NCBI RefSeq assembly: GCF_001439695.1
Contig: NZ_JYLL01000023.1
Location: 28,334 to 92,333 of the forward strand
Source: Pseudomonas veronii
GTDB taxonomy: Bacteria; Pseudomonadota; Gammaproteobacteria; Pseudomonadales; Pseudomonadaceae
DNA length: 64,000 bases
Direction: 5' to 3'
In this document: positions 19,640 through 31,877 of the stretch, one piece after another
Numbering within the stretch: the first letter of the stretch is position 1
Layout: every line of letters begins with the position of its first letter
Position numbers and translations under genes: made by a program
Notes under the pieces: model-generated
Told to the model about the DNA's origin: nothing
Databases searched by the model: none
Seen by the model: only the letters and a program-made list of their open reading frames with translations

Positions 19640-20023
19640 TTACTTCTGCTCTTGAGCTGGAGGCACGTCAGTCGCTGGAGTAGCCGACTTTTGCTCTTGA
19701 AGCACCGGGACATCATCAGAAGCCGGTTTTGCTTTTGGTACTTCCAACACTGCTGGGTTTGGCAAACCTACTTGAGTCAGCACATGAGCTTTCTCTTTAG
19801 CAAAGTAACCTAACCCTAAGCTGGTTATGAAGAAACCTGCGGCAAGTATAGCAGTAAACTTACTAAGAAAGGTAGAGGAACCTTGGCTTCCGAACACAGT
19901 ATTTGAAGCACCTGCACCGAAAGACGCACCAGCATCCGCACCTTTACCCTGTTGCAACAAAACCAGGGCAACTACGCCCAGGGCAGCCAACAGATGAAAA
20001 ACGACTACGACTGTTTCCAGCAT
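19640..20023 (-). CDS. secG: Preprotein translocase subunit SecG
   Basis: A small inner-membrane subunit that assists SecYEG-mediated export. The start MLETVVVVFHLL gives 127 residues; the upstream frame extension overlaps tpiA and is not conserved. Two transmembrane helices (about 2-22 and 52-72) flank the conserved GKGADAGASFGAGASNTVFG loop. The C-terminal tail is long and rich in Pro, Ala and Gln (PPAQEQK), as in other pseudomonads. It begins four bases after the tpiA stop. Confidence 0.95.
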   Translation of the reverse strand: MLETVVVVFHLLAALGVVALVLLQQGKGADAGASFGAGASNTVFGSQGSSTFLSKFTAILAAGFFITSLGLGYFAKEKAHVLTQVGLPNPAVLEVPKAKPASDDVPVLQEQKSATPATDVPPAQEQK

Positions 20024-20027
20024 TTTT

Positions 20028-20783
20028 TCAGTTTCCCGCGGCGCGACAAATCGCACCGAACTCATCTGCATTCAGGGAAGCTCCACCAATGAGCCCCCCA
20101 TCGATATCCGGCATGCCGAACAGTTCGACCGCATTGGCCGCCTTCACGCTGCCGCCGTATAGAAGCCGCACACCTTGTGCGACCTCAGAATTCTCTGCCG
20201 CCAACTGCGCGCGGATAGCTGCATGCACATCCTGCGCCTGTTGCGGTGTTGCAGTCAGCCCGGTGCCAATGGCCCAGACCGGCTCGTAAGCGATGACTGC
20301 CTTCGCAAACGCACCAACACCCAGCTCCTCGATGATGCTGCCCAGCTGACGCGAGACAACTTCAAGAGTCTTGCCCGATTCGCGCTGTTCAAGGGTCTCC
20401 CCTATGCACAACACCGGAATCAAGCCACAAGCCTGTGCCGCTGCGAACTTGCGATTGAGTGTCCCATCCCGCTCGCCCATCAACTGACGGCGCTCGGAGT
20501 GCCCGACAAGCACGTAGGAACAACCCGCATCAACCAACTGACTTGGCGAAATCTCACCTGTCAGCGCACCTTGCATGGGTTCCATTGCGCAATTCTGCGC
20601 GCCGACCTGAATCGACTTACCTTTCAAGCCATCAACCACTTGGTTGATATGCAAGCAAGATGGAAAAACCGCGACATCAACACCGCTCGGCAAGGCCAAG
20701 TGACGAAGGCCATTGATCAGCTCAGCGACACTGGCGCGGGTACCGTGCATCTTCCAGTTACCAGCTACCATAGTGCGACGCAT
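20028..20783 (-). CDS. tpiA: Triosephosphate isomerase
   Basis: Interconverts dihydroxyacetone phosphate and glyceraldehyde-3-phosphate. It has 251 residues, the standard length. Active-site residues are visible: Lys11 in GNWKMHG, His95 in YVLVGHSERR and Glu167 in AYEPVWAIGTG, with the phosphate loop LLYGGSVKAAN near the C terminus. It follows glmM by 66 bases and is followed almost directly by secG. Confidence 0.98.
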   Translation of the reverse strand: MRRTMVAGNWKMHGTRASVAELINGLRHLALPSGVDVAVFPSCLHINQVVDGLKGKSIQVGAQNCAMEPMQGALTGEISPSQLVDAGCSYVLVGHSERRQLMGERDGTLNRKFAAAQACGLIPVLCIGETLEQRESGKTLEVVSRQLGSIIEELGVGAFAKAVIAYEPVWAIGTGLTATPQQAQDVHAAIRAQLAAENSEVAQGVRLLYGGSVKAANAVELFGMPDIDGGLIGGASLNADEFGAICRAAGN

Positions 20784-20849
20784 GCTGTACCTCGTCGGTC
20801 AAAGTGGGCGCAGATGTTACCCAACCACACCATCACTGGCAAGCCGAAT

Positions 20850-22187
20850 TCAGGAGCAAACTTCAGTTACTAGTTTTGCCAGGTCTTCGGCATGCCCGCG
20901 AACCAGGGTTTCGTCCTCACCTTCGACCATGACGCGCACCAGCGGCTCTGTGCCGGACTTGCGCAGCAACACGCGCCCACGCCCCGCCATTGCCAGGGTC
21001 ACGCGCTCGCAGGCCGCTTTGACAGCCGGGTGTTCGATCGGGTTGTCGCCACCGGCAAAGCGCACATTGAGCAGCACTTGCGGGCACTTACGCAGGGCTT
21101 GACGCGCCTGGGCCAGGCTTTCCTGGCGACGGCGCAACGCCAACAGCACCTGCAGCGCGGCAATGATCGCGTCGCCCGTGGTGGTGTGCTGGAAGCACAC
21201 GACATGCCCGGAGTTCTCGCCACCGATCTGCCAATTGCGCTCCAGCAGTTCGGCAATCACATAACGATCCCCGACATTGGCACGCACAAAAGGAATGCCC
21301 AGCTCGCCCAGTGCCAACTCCAGCCCGAGATTGCTCATCAGCGTACCGACGACACCGCCCTGCAAGCGGTTACGCTCATGCAGGTCGCGGGCAATGATGA
21401 ACATCAAGTCATCGCCATCAACCACGGCGCCGGTGTGATCCACCATCAGCACGCGGTCACCGTCGCCATCAAAGGCAATACCCAGGTCGGCATGCTCGGC
21501 CAGGACGGCAGCCTGCAATTGCTCCATATGCGTGGAGCCGCAGTTTTCGTTGATGTTCAACCCGTTTGGCTGGGCCGACAGCACCGTCACTTCCGCACCC
21601 AGCTCCTTGAACACGCTCGGCGCCACTTTATAGGTCGCACCATGGGCACAGTCGACGACGATCTTCAGCCCGGCGAAATTGGTGCTGCTTGGCACACTGC
21701 TCTTACAGAATTCGATATAACGGCCAGAGGCGTCGTTGATCCGCGACACCTTGCCCAGCTTGCTGGACTCGACCACCGTCATCGGCGCATCCAGCAGCTC
21801 TTCGATCATCAGCTCGATCTCATCCGGCAGCTTGGTGCCCTGCCCCGAGAAGAACTTGATGCCGTTGTCATCATGAGGATTGTGCGAAGCACTGATCACA
21901 ATGCCGGCTTCGGCATGGAAGGTACGCGTCAGGTAAGCGATCGCCGGGGTCGGCATCGGGCCCAGCAGCATTACATCGGCACCGGCGGCGGACAAACCGG
22001 CCTCCAGCGCAGACTCAAACATATAGCCTGAGATACGCGTGTCCTTGCCCACCAGGATGCGGCACGCGCCCATGCTGCGGAACGCCATGCCTGCCGCCCA
22101 ACCCAGCTTGAGCATGAAATCGGGGGTAATCGGAAACTCGCCGACCCGACCACGGATACCGTCGGTGCCAAAGTATTTCTTTGTCAT
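20850..22187 (-). CDS. glmM: Phosphoglucosamine mutase
   Basis: Converts glucosamine-6-phosphate to glucosamine-1-phosphate for UDP-GlcNAc, and so for peptidoglycan and LPS. It has 445 residues. The phosphoserine site is Ser101 in VISASHNPHDDNGIKFF, the metal loop is FDGDGDRV, and the C-terminal phosphate-binding site is RKSGTEPLVRVM. It begins 16 bases after folP, in the conserved ftsH-folP-glmM order. Confidence 0.98.
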   Translation of the reverse strand: MTKKYFGTDGIRGRVGEFPITPDFMLKLGWAAGMAFRSMGACRILVGKDTRISGYMFESALEAGLSAAGADVMLLGPMPTPAIAYLTRTFHAEAGIVISASHNPHDDNGIKFFSGQGTKLPDEIELMIEELLDAPMTVVESSKLGKVSRINDASGRYIEFCKSSVPSSTNFAGLKIVVDCAHGATYKVAPSVFKELGAEVTVLSAQPNGLNINENCGSTHMEQLQAAVLAEHADLGIAFDGDGDRVLMVDHTGAVVDGDDLMFIIARDLHERNRLQGGVVGTLMSNLGLELALGELGIPFVRANVGDRYVIAELLERNWQIGGENSGHVVCFQHTTTGDAIIAALQVLLALRRRQESLAQARQALRKCPQVLLNVRFAGGDNPIEHPAVKAACERVTLAMAGRGRVLLRKSGTEPLVRVMVEGEDETLVRGHAEDLAKLVTEVCS

Positions 22188-22203
22188 AAGTGCTCCATCA
22201 TTC

Positions 22204-23055
22204 TTATTCGGCCGATTCTACTGCGGCAATCATGCGGACGACATCCACGGTCTCAGCGACATCATGCACACGCAAGATACGCGCACCCTTGGTCACAGCA
22301 AGTGCCGCCAGCGCCAACCCGCCATAAAGCCGCTCGCCCACCGGGCGATTCAGCGCCAGACCTATCATGCTCTTGCGCGAAACGCCGACCAACAAAGGTC
22401 GACCCAGGGCATGCAAGGCTTCCATATGCTTGAACAGACTTAGATTGTGCTGCAGGGTCTTGGCGAAACCAAACCCCGGATCGAGGATGATCTTGTCGGC
22501 AGCAATCCCTACGGCGGCGCATTGAGCAATGCGATCAGCCAGGAACCCGCTCACTTCGCCAACCAGATCATCGTAGTGCGGATTGTCCTGCATGGTGCCG
22601 GGCTCGCCCAGCATATGCATCAGGCACACCGGCAGGCCGGTCGCCGCGGCGGCGTCCAGTGCGCCATCACGCTGCAACGAACGCACATCGTTGATCAGCC
22701 CCGCACCCAGGCGCGCCGTTTCGCGCATCACCGCCGGGGTCGATGTATCCACGGAAATGATCACATCCAGCTCGCGAGCGATGCGCTCGACGATCGGCGC
22801 CACCCGCTCCAGTTCCTCCACGGGAGAAACCACGCGAGCACCGGGCCGGGTCGACTCGCCGCCGACATCGATCAAGGTCGCACCCGCCGCCACCATCGCC
22901 TCGGCGTGACGCAACGCAGCATCGAGCTGATTGAAGCGACCACCATCGGAAAAGGAATCGGGGGTTACATTAAGAATGCCCATGACATGCGTATGGGCCA
23001 AATCAAGAACCCGGCTGCCGCAAGGCAACCGGGTGGAGGACGACGCAAAAGTCAT
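22204..23055 (-). CDS. folP: Dihydropteroate synthase
   Basis: Joins p-aminobenzoate to dihydropterin pyrophosphate in folate synthesis and is the target of sulfonamides. It has 283 residues. Both signature blocks are present: MGILNVTPDSFSDGG (about residues 25-39) and DVGGESTRPGA (about 62-72), with later LDPGFGFAKT and GVSRKSMIG. It starts eight bases after ftsH, so the two are translated from one message. Confidence 0.97.
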   Translation of the reverse strand: MTFASSSTRLPCGSRVLDLAHTHVMGILNVTPDSFSDGGRFNQLDAALRHAEAMVAAGATLIDVGGESTRPGARVVSPVEELERVAPIVERIARELDVIISVDTSTPAVMRETARLGAGLINDVRSLQRDGALDAAAATGLPVCLMHMLGEPGTMQDNPHYDDLVGEVSGFLADRIAQCAAVGIAADKIILDPGFGFAKTLQHNLSLFKHMEALHALGRPLLVGVSRKSMIGLALNRPVGERLYGGLALAALAVTKGARILRVHDVAETVDVVRMIAAVESAE

Positions 23056-23063
23056 TTCAAACC

Positions 23064-24983
23064 TTAGTGGTCAGCTGCAGGACCGCCGATCGGGTTTTCA
23101 GGGCGTTCGTTCTGAACCACTGGCGGCGTGCCAGAGGTGCCCGAACCACCTTCCCAATCGCGAGGTTCACGCGGTGTACGGCCCGCCATGATGTCGTCGA
23201 TCTGATCGGCATCAATGGTTTCGTACTTCATCAGCGCATCCGCCATGGCATCCAGCTTGTCGCGGTTGTCGGTGAGGATCTGCTTGGCCGTGCCGTAGCA
23301 CTGGTCAATGATGCTGCGCACTTCGGAGTCGATCAGCTTGGCTGTCTCACCGGAGAAGCTGGCACTTTGACCGCCACCGCCACGTCCCAGGAACACTTCG
23401 CCTTCTTCCTCGGCGTACATCAAAGGACCGAGTTTTTCCGACAGGCCCCACTTGGTCACCATGTTCCGCGCAATCTGGCTGGCACGCATGATGTCGTTGG
23501 AAGCGCCGGTGGTGACACCGTCGAAGCCCAGGGTCATCTCTTCAGCAATCCGGCCGCCGTACAGCGAGCAGATCTGACTGATCAACGCACGCTTGGAGAG
23601 GCTGTAGCGATCCTCTTCCGGCAGGAACATGGTCACACCCAGCGCCCGACCACGAGGAATGATCGACACTTTGTAGACCGGGTCATGCTCAGGCACGACG
23701 CGCCCTACGATAGCGTGACCGGCTTCGTGATAAGCGGTGTTCTGCTTCTCTTTCTCGGACATGACCATGGATTTGCGCTCGGCGCCCATCATGATCTTGT
23801 CTTTGGCCAGTTCGAACTCTTTCATTTCCACGATGCGCTTGCCGGTACGGGCCGCAAACAGCGAAGCCTCGTTCACCAGGTTGGCCAGGTCGGCACCGGA
23901 GAAGCCAGGCGTACCGCGGGCAATCACGGCCGGAGCGACGTCGTCGCCCATGGGTACTTTACGCATGTGGACTTTCAGGATCTGTTCACGACCACGGATA
24001 TCCGGCAAGCCCACCACAACCTGACGGTCGAAACGGCCTGGACGCAGCAATGCAGGGTCCAACACATCCGGACGGTTGGTTGCGGCAATGACGATGATGC
24101 CGTCATTCATTTCAAAGCCGTCCATCTCCACCAGCAACTGGTTGAGGGTCTGCTCACGCTCATCGTGACCACCGCCCATGCCAGCACCACGATGGCGACC
24201 AACGGCGTCGATTTCATCGATGAAGATGATGCATGGCGCGTGCTTCTTGGCCTGCTCGAACATGTCGCGAACACGGCTGGCACCGACGCCGACGAACATT
24301 TCGACGAAGTCCGAACCGGAAATGGTGAAGAACGGCACCTTGGCTTCACCGGCAATCGCCTTGGCCAGCAAGGTTTTACCGGTACCCGGCGGGCCGACCA
24401 TCAGCACACCGCGTGGAATGCGGCCACCCAGGCGCTGGAACTTGCCCGGATCACGCAGGAACTCGACCAGCTCACCCACTTCTTCCTTGGCTTCGTCGCA
24501 ACCGGCGACGTCAGCCAGGGTGGTCTTCACCTGGTCTTCGGAGAGCAGGCGCGCCTTGCTCTTGCCGAAACTCATCGGCCCGCCCTTGCCTCCTGCACCG
24601 CCTTGCATCTGGCGCATGAAGAACATGAACACGGCGATGATCACCAGGATCGGGAAGCTTGCCACCAGGAGTTGAGTCCAGATGCTCTGCTGCTCAGGCA
24701 GCTTGCCTTCGACGATCACGTGGTTATCCACCAGGTCGCCGATCAGACCGTTGTCCTGGATTGCCGGACGAATGGTCTTGAAGCCGTCGCCATCGTTGCG
24801 CTTGCCGGTAATCACGTAGCCATCAACCGCTACGCGCTCGACCTTGCCATCCTTAACTTGCTGGATGAAGTCGGAATAGTTGAGGGTCTGCGGCTCGTTA
24901 GGGCTGGAGAAGTTGTTCATCACCGTCACCAGGACAGCCGCGATGATCAACCACAGGATCAGATTCTTTGCCATATCGTTCAA
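23064..24983 (-). CDS. ftsH: ATP-dependent zinc metalloprotease FtsH
   Basis: A membrane-bound AAA+ protease that degrades short-lived regulators (LpxC and sigma-32 in relatives) and damaged membrane proteins. Two transmembrane helices (about 6-24 and 103-122) are followed by Walker A GPPGTGKT (198-205), Walker B IIFIDEID, the SRH motif and the zinc site HEAGH (419-423). The start is either TTG at 24981-24983 (639 aa), with GAGGG at 7-base spacing, or ATG at 24972-24974 (636 aa), 16 bases from it; the former is used here. The 191-bp gap to rlmE shows no gene. Confidence 0.97.
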   Translation of the reverse strand: MNDMAKNLILWLIIAAVLVTVMNNFSSPNEPQTLNYSDFIQQVKDGKVERVAVDGYVITGKRNDGDGFKTIRPAIQDNGLIGDLVDNHVIVEGKLPEQQSIWTQLLVASFPILVIIAVFMFFMRQMQGGAGGKGGPMSFGKSKARLLSEDQVKTTLADVAGCDEAKEEVGELVEFLRDPGKFQRLGGRIPRGVLMVGPPGTGKTLLAKAIAGEAKVPFFTISGSDFVEMFVGVGASRVRDMFEQAKKHAPCIIFIDEIDAVGRHRGAGMGGGHDEREQTLNQLLVEMDGFEMNDGIIVIAATNRPDVLDPALLRPGRFDRQVVVGLPDIRGREQILKVHMRKVPMGDDVAPAVIARGTPGFSGADLANLVNEASLFAARTGKRIVEMKEFELAKDKIMMGAERKSMVMSEKEKQNTAYHEAGHAIVGRVVPEHDPVYKVSIIPRGRALGVTMFLPEEDRYSLSKRALISQICSLYGGRIAEEMTLGFDGVTTGASNDIMRASQIARNMVTKWGLSEKLGPLMYAEEEGEVFLGRGGGGQSASFSGETAKLIDSEVRSIIDQCYGTAKQILTDNRDKLDAMADALMKYETIDADQIDDIMAGRTPREPRDWEGGSGTSGTPPVVQNERPENPIGGPAADH

Positions 24984-25174
24984 TTAACTACCCTCTGAAG
25001 CAAGCTCCGCTACTGGCGCGCGCTTCGCATGATATTCACCGGCCTAACTTACTACATTACCTACAACTCTGGCAGGCGCCGTCTGTAACCCTTTGTGAAA
25101 CTTTGACTACACAATATTCGTAAAGCTTCGTGACGAAAGCGATATAAAAAAACCTATCGACTCCCCTCAAACCT

Positions 25175-25825
25175 TCAAAGGCGCTCATCACTCGCTGCAC
25201 CTTCGATACCGCGGAACCCCCGCGCCAGCAGATATTGCTCGCGAGACCGGTCCCGTGAGGAGTCCGGTTTACGCATCTGCACCTTATCGAACAGCTTGCG
25301 GATGTTCTTGTGGTACTCGTCGAAACCTTCGCCCTGGAAGACCTTGACCAGGAAATCACCACCCGGACGCAATACCCGCCCCGCCAGATCCAGCGCCAAC
25401 TCGCACAGGAACATGGCTCGCGGCATATCAACAGCCGGTAATCCACTCATATTGGGGGCCATGTCGGAAATCACAAGGTCCACCTGCGAATTTCCCACAG
25501 CCTGCAGGATCTCAGCTAACACCGCATCCTGGGTAAAGTCACCATGGACGAAGGTCACATCCGGGATGCTGTCCATCTCCAGGATGTCGGAAGCGATCAA
25601 CCGGCCTTGCCCGCCAATCAGACGACTGGCCACCTGGGACCAGCCACCCGGGGCGGCGCCCAGGTCGATCACGCTCATGCCGGGACGGAACAGTTTGTCC
25701 TTGTCCTGAAGTTCCAGCAGCTTGTAGCTGGCCCGGGAACGGTAGCCGTCCTTTTGCGCCTTTTTGACGTAAGGGTCGTTGAAATGCTCTTGCAGCCACT
25801 TAAGGCTAGTTTTGGAACGGGCCAC
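25175..25825 (-). CDS. rlmE: 23S rRNA 2'-O-methyltransferase (U2552)
   Basis: The FtsJ/RrmJ family enzyme that methylates U2552 in the peptidyl-transferase A-loop; in enteric bacteria it is heat-shock induced and precedes ftsH, as here. It has 216 residues. Features seen are the RSRASYKLLEL lysine, the SAM motif IDLGAAPGGWSQ (about 53-64), SDMAPNMSG with its aspartate, and the VKVFQGEGFDE lysine, matching the K-D-K-E catalytic tetrad. It diverges from yhbY across about 105 bases. Confidence 0.96.
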   Translation of the reverse strand: MARSKTSLKWLQEHFNDPYVKKAQKDGYRSRASYKLLELQDKDKLFRPGMSVIDLGAAPGGWSQVASRLIGGQGRLIASDILEMDSIPDVTFVHGDFTQDAVLAEILQAVGNSQVDLVISDMAPNMSGLPAVDMPRAMFLCELALDLAGRVLRPGGDFLVKVFQGEGFDEYHKNIRKLFDKVQMRKPDSSRDRSREQYLLARGFRGIEGAASDERL

Positions 25826-25930
25826 GGGCCACCTCGAAAATAAAACGGGTCGTGATTAACTGGGCGGTCCCGGACTCGCTCGGGTAAACTGGCCGCCGCT
25901 TTTTACAAGATCAGACGCAGGGGTCAGATT

Positions 25931-26239
25931 ATGCCGCTCACTCAAGAGCAGAAGAAACAGTACAAATCCATTGGCCACCATCTGAAACCAGTTTTGATCG
26001 TGGCCGACAACGGTTTGACTGAAGGTGTGTTAGCCGAACTTGAACGCGCATTGGGCGATCACGAACTGATCAAGATCAAGGTCAACATCCTTGACCGCGA
26101 AGCGCGCCTGGCCGCCATTGCAGAACTGTGCAAGGTTGGCAAGGCAGACCTGGTTCAGGTCATCGGCAAGATGGCACTGCTGTATCGCAAGAACTTCAGC
26201 GTCAACAAGCAACTGTCGAACGTTCATCGCTTCAAATGA
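25931..26239 (+). CDS. yhbY: CRM-domain RNA-binding protein YhbY
   Basis: A 102-residue protein consisting of one CRM domain. E. coli YhbY associates with pre-50S particles and probably helps ribosome assembly. The family signature is seen (LTQEQKKQYKSIGHHLKPVL, HELIKIKVN, and VQVIGKMALLYR with a GKM motif in place of the GxxG loop). The ATG follows AGGGG. It is divergent from rlmE, the usual neighbour. Confidence 0.93.
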   Translation: MPLTQEQKKQYKSIGHHLKPVLIVADNGLTEGVLAELERALGDHELIKIKVNILDREARLAAIAELCKVGKADLVQVIGKMALLYRKNFSVNKQLSNVHRFK

Positions 26240-26248
26240 CAACAAGGG

Positions 26249-26689
26249 TCACGGGCGTGCTTCGCGCGCCCCGCCACTCCACCCAGGCGCCGGTTGCATC
26301 ACCAGCACCAGGCCGGAAAACCCTAGCACAAGATAGCTGAATAGCTGCCAGCGCAACGCTTCCGGCAGCCACACATGCACGATGCAATACATTGCACATG
26401 CATACAGCGCCATCAACAGCAGTTGGCCGCGAATATCCCGCCACAAACTCCCCAAGCCTTCGGCCTTGATCAGCACCAGCGCCTGAAGCGTCACGCACGC
26501 CGCCGCAAAACCCACCAGCAGCGCACTCAGTAATCCATCGATCTCATCGATCAACAACGGCGCCAGGCCAATCAGGCCCAACGCCGGTAACACGCCAATA
26601 TGCAACAACCACAGGCCGCCCACCCACAGCATCTGGGCAAACTGCCAAAGCATGGCGCCCGCACGAAGCGGGCGCCGCCTTTCAGACAT
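26249..26689 (-). CDS. DUF4149-type inner-membrane protein
   Basis: A 146-residue polytopic membrane protein with four hydrophobic segments (about 13-35, 43-70, 80-105 and 115-135). It resembles the DUF4149 family often found beside greA in pseudomonads. The start is placed at ATG 26687-26689, which overlaps the end of greA by eight bases, so translation is probably coupled; a longer frame has no ribosome site. The function is unknown. Its last codons contain a hairpin (26253-26271) that may end transcription against convergent yhbY. Confidence 0.75.
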   Translation of the reverse strand: MSERRRPLRAGAMLWQFAQMLWVGGLWLLHIGVLPALGLIGLAPLLIDEIDGLLSALLVGFAAACVTLQALVLIKAEGLGSLWRDIRGQLLLMALYACAMYCIVHVWLPEALRWQLFSYLVLGFSGLVLVMQPAPGWSGGAREARP

Positions 26690-27154
26690 GGCGAACTTCA
26701 ACAATCTCGTACTCGATCACGCCACCGGGCGTTTTCACAACCACCACATCACCCTCTTCCTTGGCAATCAAGGCACGGGCCAGTGGCGAACCGACGGAGA
26801 TCTTGCCGAGTTTGAAGTCAGCTTCGTCTTCACCGACGATGTGGTACACCACGCTTTCGTCGGTTTCGACATTGGCGATTTCCACCGTGGTGCCGAAAAT
26901 CACTTTGCCGGTGTGCGGGATGGTCGTGACGTCGATGATGACCGCATTCTGCATACGGCCTTCGATGTCACGGATCCGCGCCTCGACCATACCCTGCTGC
27001 TCGCGGGCAGCGTGGTATTCGGCGTTTTCCTTCAAGTCACCCAGCTCGCGGGCCGTACCGATGTCCTGGCTCAGCTTTGGACGTACGACCTTGGTCAGAT
27101 GGGCGTGCTCCTCTTCCAGGGCCTTGGCGCCCCGAACGGTCATTGGGTATTTGA

Positions 27155-27158
<4 letters not shown>
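26682..27158 (-). CDS. greA: Transcript cleavage factor GreA
   Basis: Rescues backtracked RNA polymerase by stimulating cleavage of the 3' RNA end. It has 158 residues. The N-terminal coiled coil has the acidic tip (GDLKENAEYHAA), with the two acidic residues near position 41-44 that coordinate the catalytic metal. The C-terminal FKBP-like domain holds SVGSPLARALIAKEEGD. It overlaps the carB stop by four bases (ATGA), so it is expressed with carAB. Confidence 0.97.
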
Positions 27159-30376
<3,218 letters not shown>

Positions 30377-30481
30377 GGGTTTGTCACTCAAATCCGCAGG
30401 TCAGTCGGCAAGCCGTCTTGAACAATCTTTGAAGAGCCTGCGGGGGCCACCGACAGTCGGGGCCGCCCGCAGGCCGCTCAG

Positions 30482-31618
30482 TCAGCGTCGCTTGGCCATC
30501 TCATTGATGAAACGGTCGAACAGCGGCGCTACGTCGTTCGGGCCCGGGCTGGCTTCAGGGTGGCCCTGGAAGCTGAACGCGCTCTTGTCGGTGCGCTCGA
30601 TGCCTTGCAGGGAACCGTCGAACAGCGACTTGTGGGTCGCACGGACGTTGGCCGGCAAGGTCGTTTCATCCACCGCAAAACCGTGGTTCTGGCTGGTGAT
30701 CATCACTACGCCGGTGTCCAGGTCCTGTACAGGGTGGTTCGCGCCGTGGTGGCCGTGCCCCATTTTCAGGGTCTTGGCGCCGGAGGCCAGAGCGAGCAGT
30801 TGGTGGCCCAGGCAGATACCGAACACCGGGATCTCGGTCTCCAGCACGTCCTTGATCGCCTTGATGGCGTAGTCGCATGGCTCAGGGTCACCCGGGCCGT
30901 TGGATAGGAACACGCCGTCCGGCTGCAACGCCAGGACGTCGCTGGCAGGGGTTTGCGCCGGCACCACGGTCACGCGGCAACCGCGCTCGACCAGCATGCG
31001 CAGGATGTTGTACTTGATGCCGTAGTCGTAAGCCACTACGTGGTAGGGCAGATCAGCAGCGTCGATGGTCTCGTGGCTGTCGGTCTTCAAGTCCCAGACA
31101 GTGGAGCGCCAATCGTACTGTTCCTGGGTGCTGACGACTTTCGCCAGGTCCATGCCCTTCAGGCCAGGGAAGCCTTGCGCCGCAGCAATTGCCGCAGCCT
31201 CGGAGATATTCTCACCGACCATGATGCAGCCGTTCTGCGAGCCTTTTTCACGCAGGATGCGTGTCAGGCGGCGCGTATCGATACCGGCGATCGCCACAAC
31301 GTTGTTGGCTTTCAGGTAATCGGACAGCGACATCGTGCTACGCCAGTTGCTCGCAACCAGTGGCAGGTCACGAATCACCAGGCCCGCGGACCAGACGCGA
31401 TTGGACTCGACGTCTTGCGGCGTAGTACCGGTGTTGCCGATGTGCGGATAAGTCAGGGTAACGATCTGTTGGGCGTAGGAAGGATCGGTAAGGATTTCCT
31501 GATAGCCGGTCATGGCAGTGTTAAACACCACCTCTCCAACGGTTTGACCGTCGGCTCCAATGGCTTCGCCGCGAAAAATGCTGCCATCAGCAAGGGCGAG
31601 TATGGCTGGCTTAGTCAA
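30482..31618 (-). CDS. carA: Carbamoyl-phosphate synthase small subunit (glutaminase)
   Basis: Hydrolyses glutamine and channels ammonia to CarB. It has 378 residues. The class I amidotransferase triad is complete: Cys269 in FGICLGHQLL, then His353 and Glu355 in FQGHPEASPGP. The start codon is TTG, supported by GGGAGG five bases upstream and by the conserved N terminus MTKPAILALADG. A strong terminator-like hairpin lies 45-84 bases upstream, pointing to attenuation of the operon. Confidence 0.97.
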   Translation of the reverse strand: MTKPAILALADGSIFRGEAIGADGQTVGEVVFNTAMTGYQEILTDPSYAQQIVTLTYPHIGNTGTTPQDVESNRVWSAGLVIRDLPLVASNWRSTMSLSDYLKANNVVAIAGIDTRRLTRILREKGSQNGCIMVGENISEAAAIAAAQGFPGLKGMDLAKVVSTQEQYDWRSTVWDLKTDSHETIDAADLPYHVVAYDYGIKYNILRMLVERGCRVTVVPAQTPASDVLALQPDGVFLSNGPGDPEPCDYAIKAIKDVLETEIPVFGICLGHQLLALASGAKTLKMGHGHHGANHPVQDLDTGVVMITSQNHGFAVDETTLPANVRATHKSLFDGSLQGIERTDKSAFSFQGHPEASPGPNDVAPLFDRFINEMAKRR

Positions 31619-31662
31619 GAAGACCTCCCGTAAATAAAGCCTGAAAGGGCGATCGCAGGTTG

Positions 31663-31702
31663 TAAAAAAGCGGAGTGACGTATGGACACGTCACCCCGCT
31701 TC
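31663..31702 (-). promoter_or_regulatory. Terminator-like attenuator in the carAB leader
   Basis: On the minus strand a 14-bp stem (AAGCGGGGTGACGT against ACGTCACTCCGCTT, one G-U pair) ends in TTTTTT about 45 bases before the carA TTG. Upstream are two further hairpins, CTTTAGTG/CACTAAAG (31725-31744) and CTGTA/TACAG (31745-31757). A full intrinsic terminator between promoter and first gene suggests transcription attenuation, presumably by pyrimidine or arginine status; the signal is not identified. Confidence 0.65.
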
Positions 31703-31829
31703 TTCACTGAATTATTCTGCGCGCTTTTAGTGGACACACTAAAGCTGTAGCTTACAGAAAAAGGCTGTTTTGGTCCACCGCTAATGAGCCTTAAAGGCAG
31801 GAGAATGCGACAGGACGTCGCTTAGCGGG

Positions 31830-31865
31830 TAAAAACGGGGCCTTAGGATAATCCCGAGGCCCCAT
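31830..31865 (-). terminator. Terminator of dapB
   Basis: On the minus strand GGGGCCT and AGGCCCC arms with a 13-base interior are followed by CGTTTTT, about 15 bases after the dapB stop. Confidence 0.8.
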
Positions 31866-31877
31866 TTTAGCTACTGA

